Assembly (NCBI GenBank): GCA_903930035.1
Contig: CAIYXG010000097.1
Span: 1-12,080 of the forward strand
Direction: 5' to 3'
Length of the DNA: 12,080 nucleotides
Source of the DNA: an uncultured Actinomycetes bacterium
Lineage (GTDB): Bacteria > Actinomycetota > Acidimicrobiia > Acidimicrobiales > Microtrichaceae
The first letter of the stretch is position 1; each line of letters opens with the position of its first letter. The position numbers and the translations under genes are program-made. The notes beneath the pieces were generated by a model. The model saw only the letters and a program-made list of their open reading frames with translations. It did not search any database and had not been told where the DNA came from. Positions 6,733 through 12,080 of this stretch are shown in pieces.

Positions 6733-7328
6733 TCTGCGGCCGGACCTTGTCGGCGCCGACGGCGGAAGAGGAGTCCCGCGGCAAGGCCGACCGCGACGAG
6801 CGCGGAGAGCGGGAGGAGCGCGGCGACCGGGCTCTCGGACACCACCGGCGGCGGCCCGGGCACCGTCGTCGTCGGGGACGGCACCGTCGTCGTGGTGGCA
6901 CCACCGGGCTGGCTCGTCGTGGTCTGCCCGGGCAGCGTGGTCGACGGCGCGCCCGTCGTCGGGGGGGCCGTCGTCGGGGGCGCGGCGAGTGTGGCGTCGA
7001 GCACGTCGGCGCCCGGCGGCACACCACCGCGGTAGTCGGAGTTCGCCTCGGCCGAGAGGTCCGGCGCACCCAGCGCGACCGCGTCGGAGGAGCCGCCACC
7101 GGCGTCGGCCCCGCCCCCCGGCGCCTCTGCGGTCTCGCCCGCCACCTCGGCACCGGGGGCCTCCTTCGTGCCGACCTCGGTGGTCGTGGTGCCGGCGCGC
7201 TGCGTCGCCGGGGTCGGACCCTTGTCCAGCAGGGCGGCGCCGCCGATGGCGGCCACCGCCACCACGGGGGCGAGCAGGAGCAGCAGGGTCCGGTCGCGCG
7301 GGATGGCCGACAGCAGTCGCTTGATCAT
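6729..7328 (-). CDS. Thr/Pro-rich exported protein with exosortase-type C-terminal anchor
   Basis: This 199-aa protein has an N-terminal signal or anchor helix (about 14-34, after MIKRLLSAIPRDR). An Ala/Gly/Glu-rich segment (36-110) and a Thr/Pro stalk (111-160, with PPTTAPPTTGAPSTT and TTTTVPSPTTTVPG) follow. The end is tripartite: VSESP (163-167), a hydrophobic helix (168-188) and RRRRR (189-193). That is the layout of exosortase substrates (short motif, helix, basic cluster) and matches VPEAP plus helix plus RRR in the protein at 11054-11674. There are no cysteines and no recognisable catalytic domain, so it looks like a structural or spacer protein, probably heavily glycosylated on Thr. 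The ATG at 7328 overlaps the upstream stop as ATGA, and its stop overlaps the exosortase start, making it the probable dedicated substrate. An alternative is a simple bitopic membrane protein. Confidence 0.88.
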   Translation of the reverse strand: MIKRLLSAIPRDRTLLLLLAPVVAVAAIGGAALLDKGPTPATQRAGTTTTEVGTKEAPGAEVAGETAEAPGGGADAGGGSSDAVALGAPDLSAEANSDYRGGVPPGADVLDATLAAPPTTAPPTTGAPSTTLPGQTTTSQPGGATTTTVPSPTTTVPGPPPVVSESPVAALLPLSALVAVGLAAGLLFRRRRRQGPAAE

Positions 7329-9310
7329 TGTCCGGGTTCCTCGGTCGGGGTCGGCCGCGGCGCGCCGCGCGGCGACCGGACGGCGAACAGCCGGAACTGG
7401 CCCGCGGGGTCCTCCGCGCGGCCCCAGGTCCGGATCGGACGCGCCAGCGGATGGTCCGCGCGGTCCCACAGGTCGGGGTAGGCACGGACCACTGCGTCGC
7501 CCGGCGTCGCCGGTCCCCGGAGCAGGACGTACCGGACGCCGAAGACCGCGGGGTCCGCCACGACCGACAGGAAGTCACGGTCGGCCGGCACCACGAAGAG
7601 CTCGGGCCGCGGGGACGCGGCGAGGACGGCGTCGGTCGACGAGGTGTCGGTGAGGACGGCGCCCGCCGTCGCACCTCCGAGCCGGTTGATGTCCTGGGCC
7701 ACGGCCTGGGCCCGCCACAGCGGCGACTCCGACCGGACGACCTGCGTCCCTCTGACGGCCGCGACGAACCCGTCGACCAGCCGGCCGTCCTCGGTCGCCC
7801 CGAGCTGCCGGCCGGCGACGACGGTCCACGACAGGGCCACGCCCGGGACGAGCGCGGCCACCAGCAGCGGCCGCACCCAACGACGTGCGGCGACCCACGA
7901 GGAGGTGCCGCCGGCCGCCAGCGCCACGAGCACCGTCAGCAGCACGGTGGGCACCACGTAGCGGAACCAGGGGAACGTCTGCCCACGGACGGCGAACAGG
8001 CACTGGAGCACCACCGGCGTGCCCACCACGACGACCGCCGCCGCAGTGCGCCGTGCGGCCCGGCCACCCACCCAGAGGGCGAGGCCCACCACCGGTACGA
8101 GGGCAGGTGCGGCGACCACGGCCTGTCGGGCGAAGAACCACAGCCGGCCCGCCGCCGACCCGTCGCCGACGAGGTCGGCGTTGCCCTGAGCGCTCGCCGC
8201 CACCAGCGCGCTGTTCCCGTACTGCGAGGTGAACTGGGCGAAGGGCTCGCCGATCACCACCCACGAGGCGAAGGCCCAGCCGAGGAAGGCCGCCGCGGGC
8301 GGGAACAGCACCACCGCCAGGTCGACCCCGGCGGCCCACGAACGGTCCTTCCACGTCACGACGGCCGAGGCGCCCGAGGCTCGCCGCCACGACACGACCA
8401 CGACCAGGAGGGCGACGGCGGCCACCGTCGCCACGGTCTCGTAGCGCGTCAGGTAGGCCGCACCGAACGCGCAGCCCGCCATGACCAGCGCGACCACGTC
8501 GTCGTGCTCCCACCACTTCGTGAGCGACCGGACCCCGACGACCAGGAACAGCATCCAGCAGCACTCGCTCATGCCGTTGCCGCCGTAGAGCAGGAGGAGC
8601 GGGTGGGCAGCGAGCAGCACCACGCCCGACAGGCGCATCCAGCGAGGGGCACCACCGTCACGGCCCCACCGCACCACCTGGGCGAGCAGGAGCCCGAAAC
8701 AGATCGCGGACACCGCGGTCGCCGCGACGGCGCTCGAGGTCCATCCGAGCCAGAGGTGGCGGAAGAGGGCGAACGGCACCTCGAACAGCGTGGGGAACGG
8801 TCCCCAGATGAAGCCGATCGCCTCCGGGTGAGGGTCGCGGCCTGCCACCATGGTCTGCGCCGCCGCGGCGCGGGAGATGGCGTCGCCCGGCAGCCGGCCC
8901 GCCCCCATGGACATGGCAAGTCCTCCCGCGAACGCGACGAGTGACCCCAGGAGGCCCACCGCCCCGGGCTCGACCGCGGCAGCCCACCGGTCGGCCCGCC
9001 GCTGCTGCGCCGCGAGCTCGAGCGCACGGGCGCGCACGATGTGCTCGGCCTCGACCACCGCCGGGTGCAGGGCACGGGCGTTCCTCGCCGCCGGCGGGAC
9101 CATGACGGGCACCTCGACGCTCCCGGCGTCGGCGACGTGGCGCAGCTCGGTCGACACCGCGCCGACCACCTGGTCGGCCCGCAGCTCGGCGGCCACCAAA
9201 CTTGCGGTCGCCCGGTCCAGCCGGGCCACGCGGTCCTCGAGCTCGCGCAGGAGGCCCGCAAGGTGCGCCGGCCCGCCGGGCGGGCCAAGGGTCGGGCGGT
9301 CGGACAGCAT
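7325..9310 (-). CDS. GT-C-like polytopic membrane glycosyltransferase with N-terminal coiled coil
   Basis: This 661-aa protein begins with about 110 cytosolic residues that include charged helices likely to form a coiled coil (15-60 and 84-108). Roughly nine to eleven membrane helices follow between about 116 and 500, then an extracytoplasmic domain of about 160 residues. The first outer loop carries GDAISRAAAAQ (142-152). A loop Asp at that place (D143) is the usual catalytic or metal site of GT-C enzymes such as the PMT/ArnT group. Further marks are GGNGMSE (243-249), LTRYE (287-291) and PWFRYVVP (447-454). I infer a transferase that uses a polyprenyl-phosphate sugar on the outer face, and the Thr-rich product of the next gene is an obvious candidate acceptor. 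The exact family is uncertain. It starts three bases after the coiled-coil gene with no good ribosome binding site, suggesting coupled translation. Confidence 0.85.
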   Translation of the reverse strand: MLSDRPTLGPPGGPAHLAGLLRELEDRVARLDRATASLVAAELRADQVVGAVSTELRHVADAGSVEVPVMVPPAARNARALHPAVVEAEHIVRARALELAAQQRRADRWAAAVEPGAVGLLGSLVAFAGGLAMSMGAGRLPGDAISRAAAAQTMVAGRDPHPEAIGFIWGPFPTLFEVPFALFRHLWLGWTSSAVAATAVSAICFGLLLAQVVRWGRDGGAPRWMRLSGVVLLAAHPLLLLYGGNGMSECCWMLFLVVGVRSLTKWWEHDDVVALVMAGCAFGAAYLTRYETVATVAAVALLVVVVSWRRASGASAVVTWKDRSWAAGVDLAVVLFPPAAAFLGWAFASWVVIGEPFAQFTSQYGNSALVAASAQGNADLVGDGSAAGRLWFFARQAVVAAPALVPVVGLALWVGGRAARRTAAAVVVVGTPVVLQCLFAVRGQTFPWFRYVVPTVLLTVLVALAAGGTSSWVAARRWVRPLLVAALVPGVALSWTVVAGRQLGATEDGRLVDGFVAAVRGTQVVRSESPLWRAQAVAQDINRLGGATAGAVLTDTSSTDAVLAASPRPELFVVPADRDFLSVVADPAVFGVRYVLLRGPATPGDAVVRAYPDLWDRADHPLARPIRTWGRAEDPAGQFRLFAVRSPRGAPRPTPTEEPGQ

Positions 9311-9313
9311 GGC

Positions 9314-9601
9314 TCAGCGACGGCGGAACCGGCGGCGCCGCTCGACGGGCTCGGCGTCGGCAGCAGGGAGGTCGAGCTCGTCGGACACGGCGCCGAGCTG
9401 TTCGGCAAGGGCACGCACCTCGTTGCGCAGGTCGCGCTGCAGGGCAGTGAGCTCGGCGACTGCGGCCCGCAGCTCGGCGCGGTGGTGCTCGATCACGGCG
9501 ACCGCCTCGGCCGCCGCCTCGGCGACCGCGCGGACCTGCGCCGCAGCATCGTCCGGCGCCACTCCGGTGGAGTAGGTGCCGTCCCGCTCGTCGATGCTCA
9601 T
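9314..9601 (-). CDS. Small coiled-coil protein with Arg-rich tail, first gene of the exosortase operon
   Basis: This 95-aa cytosolic protein is mostly one long helix (about 18-76) with heptad-like Ala/Val/Leu spacing, predicting a coiled coil. It ends in a polybasic tail (RRRRFRRR, 88-95) that could bind membrane phospholipids or nucleic acid. There is no signal peptide or membrane segment. The frame extends upstream to 9829, but the ATG at 9601 has GGAGG six bases upstream, and the extension runs through the terminator hairpins, so the short form is chosen. The next gene's N-terminus is also coiled-coil, and only three bases separate the two genes, so a physical partnership with the GT-C enzyme is a sensible guess. 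The function is unknown. Confidence 0.82.
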   Translation of the reverse strand: MSIDERDGTYSTGVAPDDAAAQVRAVAEAAAEAVAVIEHHRAELRAAVAELTALQRDLRNEVRALAEQLGAVSDELDLPAADAEPVERRRRFRRR

Positions 9602-9605
9602 GACG

Positions 9606-9612
9606 CCCCTCC
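9606..9612 (-). promoter_or_regulatory. Ribosome binding site GGAGGGG fixing the start at 9601
   Basis: Reading on the minus strand, GGAGGGG is followed by CGTC and the ATG at 9601. It is the only strong site in this frame and selects the 95-aa form. Confidence 0.7.
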
Positions 9613-9682
9613 GTCGCCCGGTCCGCTGGCCGCCGGACCGACGTTCGTCACGGTAGGGAGGGCGGCTGAATCCCACGTGGCC

Positions 9683-9715
9683 GGAAGATGCTGATGCGAT
9701 GACGGTTCGGTGAAC
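9683..9715 (-). promoter_or_regulatory. PHO-box-like 11-nt direct repeats upstream of the exosortase operon
   Basis: On the minus strand three consecutive 11-nt units read GTTCACCGAAC (9715-9705), CGTCATCGCAT (9704-9694) and CAGCATCTTCC (9693-9683). Each has CA[CT]C at positions 4-7. PhoB/PhoP-type regulators bind 11-nt direct repeats, and GTTCACC is the known Streptomyces unit; only the first unit matches it fully. The element lies about 80 nt before the ATG at 9601, and a TAnnnT hexamer (TACCGT, 9655-9650) follows it. The overlapping inverted repeat GGTTC-ACC-GAACC (9716-9704) could instead be an ordinary operator. Confidence 0.35.
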
Positions 9716-9748
9716 CTGGCCGCGGGTGCCGGGCGGCCGGACGCGACA

Positions 9749-9776
9749 GTGGGGTGCGGCCACCGCCGCACCCCAC
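9749..9776. terminator. Second hairpin downstream of the phosphate-binding gene
   Basis: Positions 9749-9759 pair perfectly with 9766-9776 (11 bp, nearly all GC, loop CCACCG). It lies 10 nt from the longer hairpin and has no T-run on either side. It probably reinforces termination of the unit ending at 9840, or insulates the exosortase operon promoter. Confidence 0.6.
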
Positions 9777-9786
9777 CGGGTGTCGC

Positions 9787-9828
9787 TGCCGCTGGTGCTG
9801 CCGGACAGGGCCGGCAGCACCAGCGGCA
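9787..9828 (-). terminator. Strong hairpin terminator of the four-cysteine/PstS unit
   Basis: Positions 9787-9804 pair with 9811-9828 as a perfect 18-bp stem with a 6-nt loop (ACAGGG). It starts 11 nt after the PstS-like gene's TGA (9842-9840, minus strand). No T-run follows, which is common in high-GC actinobacteria. Position and stability make it a confident terminator or 3'-end stabiliser. Confidence 0.85.
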
Positions 9829-9839
9829 CCTCGTCAAGG

Positions 9840-11009
9840 TCAGGGCGCCGGGACGAGCTTGCAGATGCCGTTGGTGCGCTCGGTCGAGGGCACCCGCAGG
9901 AACCCGGTGTCCGAGTAGGCCTTGGTCAGCTCGTCGTAGTTGCTGAGGCCCGACCCCTCGTTGACCGAGTGGTTGGTCGACACCTTGCACATGAACTCCG
10001 TGAACTCACGGACGGCGCCGGACTTGCCCCCGTCACCACCGAGCACGTTGTCGGTAGCACCGTCGGGCGCAGCGTCGGCCGACTTGGTCACGTGGTAGAT
10101 GAACCGGGTCAGCGGCCACGTGTTGTTGGACACCGTGGACGCCGAGAGGGTCTTGGAGTCCACCGTCCACGCCACCGCGGTCTGACGCTTGAAGCTGTAG
10201 GCCCGGTAGTTGGCCCACGACATCCAGGTCAGCGCGTTGTTGTCGTTGATGTTGGTGGCGTTGATCACCGGCTTGAGGTCGTTCTCCAGCGGGAAGATGG
10301 CCGTCTGCGGGCCGGCCCCGTCCGGGTCGTCCAGCTTCTTGACGCACGCACCCGCGTTCGGCTCGAAGCCCAGGTAGGACTTGAACGAGGCGTAGGTGCC
10401 CGACGAGGCGTTCATGCCGACCGGCTCGATCGTCTGGTTCGCGTCGGCCGGGTTGCCGGTGATCTGGTCCCAGGTCGTGATGGTGCAGTTGTAGATGCCC
10501 TGCAGCTGCGCCTTCGTCAGGTTGCCCGCGGTGCGGTTGCCCCAGGTCACGATGGCCAGGGCGTCCTTGCCGATGGCCCAGAAGTTGGTGCCGGTCTCAC
10601 CGGTGGCGTTCGGACCGCGGGACGAACGGGCGTAGTCGACCGTCCCGGCCAGCAGCTCCTTGACACCCGCGGACGAGCCCGTGGGGTACTCCTCGAACGT
10701 GCCGTCGTGGTCCCAGTTGCCCTTGGTGTCGGTCTGGTTGTTGACCGGCACCAGGCAGTTGCCGTAGGTGCCCGCCGTGGCCGGGTTGCCCGCCACGAAC
10801 GCCGTGTTCTGCTCACAGCCGGTGCCCTGGTTGTACAGGATGCCGATCTTCTGGACCAGGTTGTAGGTGGTGTCGGAGCCACCGCCCTTGATGTTGTCGA
10901 GGACGTCGTCCCAGCCGGACGGCTCGGGGGACGCTGCGTGGGCGGCACCTGCGCCCATCACCAGGGTGGAGGCCGCAACTGCTGCGGCGGCCAGTGCCTT
11001 GAGCTTCAT
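9840..11009 (-). CDS. PstS-type phosphate-binding protein, secreted
   Basis: This 389-aa exported substrate-binding protein has a signal peptide with likely type I cleavage at AHA-AS (about residue 25). PstS-like landmarks are GGGSDTTYN (42-50), TGSSAGV (110-116), DYARSSRG (125-132), the KDALAIVTWGN and LTKAQLQGIYNCTITTW core (148-180), and SSGTYASFKSYLG (202-214). These loops form the oxyanion site in PstS proteins, so phosphate is the likely ligand. Six cysteines (65, 85, 175, 222, 341, 383) suggest up to three disulfides. Unusually for a monoderm PstS there is no lipobox, and no C-terminal anchor either. No pstC, pstA, pstB or phoU gene is in the window. It follows the anchored four-cysteine gene by 44 nt, probably in one transcript. 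It may capture phosphate for a distant transporter or be a surface protein with a PstS fold. The ribosome binding site is GAAGGA (11020-11025). Confidence 0.9.
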   Translation of the reverse strand: MKLKALAAAAVAASTLVMGAGAAHAASPEPSGWDDVLDNIKGGGSDTTYNLVQKIGILYNQGTGCEQNTAFVAGNPATAGTYGNCLVPVNNQTDTKGNWDHDGTFEEYPTGSSAGVKELLAGTVDYARSSRGPNATGETGTNFWAIGKDALAIVTWGNRTAGNLTKAQLQGIYNCTITTWDQITGNPADANQTIEPVGMNASSGTYASFKSYLGFEPNAGACVKKLDDPDGAGPQTAIFPLENDLKPVINATNINDNNALTWMSWANYRAYSFKRQTAVAWTVDSKTLSASTVSNNTWPLTRFIYHVTKSADAAPDGATDNVLGGDGGKSGAVREFTEFMCKVSTNHSVNEGSGLSNYDELTKAYSDTGFLRVPSTERTNGICKLVPAP

Positions 11010-11053
11010 GTGGATCAGTTCCTTCTCGTGTGTGGGTTGAGGGTTCGACCGCG

Positions 11054-11674
11054 TCAGACGGTGAGCGCCGAGCGACGACGGAGGACGAAGAACGCGCCGG
11101 CCACCATGACGGCACCGACCGCAGGGATGAGCACGCCCAGCGGCGCCTCGGGCACGACGTCGCCGCCGACGCTCAGGGTGAACGGCGCCTCGGCGGCGTC
11201 GTCCTTGTTCGAGATCACGCCGTTGGTGACACGCACGAAGCAGGTGGTGACCTTCGTGACGCCGGCGGGAGCCGTGTCGCCCTGGGCGAAGCAGCCCCAG
11301 CCGGAGTCACCGTCGGGGTTCTCGCCACGGAAGACCGTCAGCTGGGCGGTGCCCGCGCCGGACGCCGTGCCGTTGGGGTTGAGCTCGGAGAGCGCCGAGC
11401 AGTCCAGCGCCGCGTTGAACGTCGGGTCCGCGATGGTCTTCTTGCAGATGCTGATGAACATCAGCTGGTTGGGCTTCTGGCCGGACCAGTTCACCGTGGC
11501 CGTGGCCTCGGTCTGGGTGGTCGTGAACGACACCGGGTTCGGGTTCACCGTGACGGTACCCAGGGCACCGGCGGGAGCAGCGAAGCTCGCGGCGAACACG
11601 CCGAGCAGTGCCAGGAGCGCGATGACGCGCACGGCGCTGCCGGCCTTTCGGACAGGGGCGTGACTACGGGGCAT
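11054..11674 (-). CDS. Exported four-cysteine protein with C-terminal VPEAP sorting-type anchor
   Basis: This 206-aa protein has a signal peptide (basic 1-16, hydrophobic 17-33, probable cleavage near APAGA at 34-38). A four-cysteine domain follows (about 40-168; C77, C92, C128, C145). It matches the domain of the lipoprotein at 107-832 with identical cysteine spacing and shared blocks (LDC, LSE, NGT, VFRG, WGCFA-GD-APAG, TTC-VRVT, EAPFTL). The C-terminus is tripartite: VPEAP (174-178), a hydrophobic helix (about 179-198) and RRR (199-201). This resembles exosortase and LPXTG-type sorting signals and the tail of the protein at 6729-7328. It is thus a probable exosortase substrate displayed on the surface. 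The frame is open to 11743, but the ATG at 11674 with GGAGG at 11679-11683 is the better start. The PstS-like gene follows 44 nt later. Domain function is unknown. Confidence 0.9.
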   Translation of the reverse strand: MPRSHAPVRKAGSAVRVIALLALLGVFAASFAAPAGALGTVTVNPNPVSFTTTQTEATATVNWSGQKPNQLMFISICKKTIADPTFNAALDCSALSELNPNGTASGAGTAQLTVFRGENPDGDSGWGCFAQGDTAPAGVTKVTTCFVRVTNGVISNKDDAAEAPFTLSVGGDVVPEAPLGVLIPAVGAVMVAGAFFVLRRRSALTV

Positions 11675-11678
11675 TGTT

Positions 11679-11683
11679 CCTCC
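11679..11683 (-). promoter_or_regulatory. Ribosome binding site GGAGG fixing the start at 11674
   Basis: On the minus strand GGAGG is followed by AACA and the ATG at 11674. It selects the 206-aa form, whose N-terminus is a clean signal peptide, over upstream in-frame ATG codons. Confidence 0.7.
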
Positions 11684-11898
11684 AACGGACGGCCGGTGGG
11701 TCCGGCACCGGCGCATCATCCGAGGCCCTCCGGACCGAATCAATGGTTCCGGGCGACAGTTCCCGCACTGTTGGGCGGGCGTTCACCAAGGTTCGACACT
11801 GCGTTCGCGCACGGCACTTGGCGTCGCTTTCCGGACACTCTCGGGGGCCGGGTCCCGGCGTCCTCCCGCGGCCGCCGGGCGCGCCGGACGGCTGCTCG
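11684..11898. other. Intergenic region upstream of the four-cysteine/PstS unit
   Basis: These 215 bases separate the end of an upstream minus-strand gene from the four-cysteine gene and should hold the latter's promoter. I see a weak minus-strand pair TTGATT, 17 nt, GATGAT, and spaced GTTC words on the plus strand (11781, 11791, 11803). A small inverted repeat (11847-11859, GCCG/CGGC) could help end the upstream transcript. No coding frame here is convincing. Confidence 0.45.
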
Positions 11899-12080
11899 TC
11901 AGAACGTGATCGGGAGGAACGCGTCGAGGTGGAAGAGCACCAGGACCACGCCGAGGGCGAGTGCCGGTCCGGCCACCACCGCAACCGTGAAGGTCGAGTA
12001 GCGGCCACGCATCTCCAGCACCCCGACCACGCCGAGCCCCACGACGACGAACCCGGCCAGCAGCAGGAGGAGCCCACCGG
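11899..12080 (-). CDS. C-terminal part of a membrane protein (partial)
   Basis: On the minus strand a frame is open from the window edge to a TGA at 11901-11899, giving 59 residues. It contains two clear hydrophobic segments (GGLLLLLAGFVVVGLGVVGV, then TVAVVAGPALALGVVLVLF) joined by a short charged loop (LEMRGRYSTF). It ends in HLDAFLPITF. This is a typical small integral membrane protein end. There is no in-window start codon that keeps both helices, so the gene begins outside. I do not recognise the family. It is same-strand and 224 nt upstream of the four-cysteine gene's start. Confidence 0.7.
   Translation of the reverse strand, partial: GGLLLLLAGFVVVGLGVVGVLEMRGRYSTFTVAVVAGPALALGVVLVLFHLDAFLPITF

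Noticed and set aside
6840..7000. GTCGTCGTC-rich stretch as a noncoding repeat
   Set aside because: It encodes the Thr/Pro stalk of the substrate protein on the minus strand and is explained by low-complexity coding.
5395..7035. 546-codon plus-strand frame opposite the exosortase and substrate genes
   Set aside because: It has extreme His/Pro/Arg/Asp-rich composition typical of antisense translation of a membrane protein; the sense strand is clearly an exosortase.
6733..7674. N-terminal extension of the exosortase frame
   Set aside because: The extension overlaps the substrate and GT-C genes in another frame and is Arg/Pro-rich. The GTG at 6732 overlaps the previous stop and leads directly into plausible exosortase sequence.
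9726..11663. 645-codon plus-strand open frame across the PstS-like and four-cysteine genes
   Set aside because: It runs antisense to two well supported genes, starts inside the terminator hairpins and has an Arg/Val/Gly-rich composition with no family resemblance. Long antisense frames are expected at this GC content.
11664..12077. 137-codon minus-strand frame at the right end
   Set aside because: It is Ser/Arg/Trp-rich and out of frame with the hydrophobic membrane protein end at 11899-12080, which has a far more natural composition.

Overview
The window is very GC-rich, about 70% by eye, with strong GC bias at third codon positions, GGAGG-type ribosome binding sites and Ala/Gly/Val/Arg-rich proteins. 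Several exported proteins have Ser/Thr/Pro-rich linkers. This points to a high-GC actinobacterium, and the exosortase-type sorting genes would fit the class Acidimicrobiia. That placement is inference; no rRNA or tRNA gene is present to confirm it. I see no insertion sequence, phage gene, CRISPR array or tRNA, so the window looks like ordinary chromosome devoted to the cell envelope.

Layout. The left end holds the tail of a plus-strand gene (1-87). It is followed by a minus-strand lipoprotein with a four-cysteine domain (107-832), a divergent plus-strand lipoprotein (1079-1612), and convergent with that a two-TM protein with a long Pro/Ala-rich tail (1617-2165). A small hypothetical gene follows (2251-2508). 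From 9601 down to 2599 runs one minus-strand operon of six genes: a 95-aa coiled-coil protein, a GT-C-like polytopic membrane glycosyltransferase with an N-terminal coiled coil, a Thr/Pro-rich exported protein with a C-terminal sorting-type anchor, an exosortase/archaeosortase fused to an EpsI-like domain, a processive-type GT2 glycosyltransferase, and a DUF7064/7065-like (lipocalin/CrtC-like) protein. Three consecutive junctions are 4-nt ATGA or GTGA overlaps. Upstream are two strong hairpins (9749-9828) that end a second minus-strand unit: an exported four-cysteine protein with a C-terminal anchor (11054-11674), then a PstS-type phosphate-binding protein (9840-11009). The window closes with the C-terminus of a minus-strand membrane protein (11899-12080).

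How the genes may work together. The exosortase gene sits next to a likely substrate, and a second likely substrate lies about 4 kb away. Both end in V-[PS]-E-[AS]-P, three residues, L-[LI]-P, a hydrophobic helix and an Arg cluster. The GT-C enzyme, the GT2 enzyme and the Ser/Thr-rich stalk of the in-operon substrate suggest coupled sorting and glycosylation, or sorting coupled to exopolysaccharide production. The four-cysteine domain occurs twice, with exactly the same cysteine spacing: once as an N-terminal lipoprotein (107-832) and once as a C-terminally anchored protein (11054-11674). One domain family therefore seems to be displayed by two different anchoring routes. The PstS-like protein has neither lipobox nor C-terminal anchor and is encoded directly after the anchored four-cysteine protein, so tethering is an attractive but untested idea. 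An 11-nt periodic element resembling a PHO box lies upstream of the exosortase operon.
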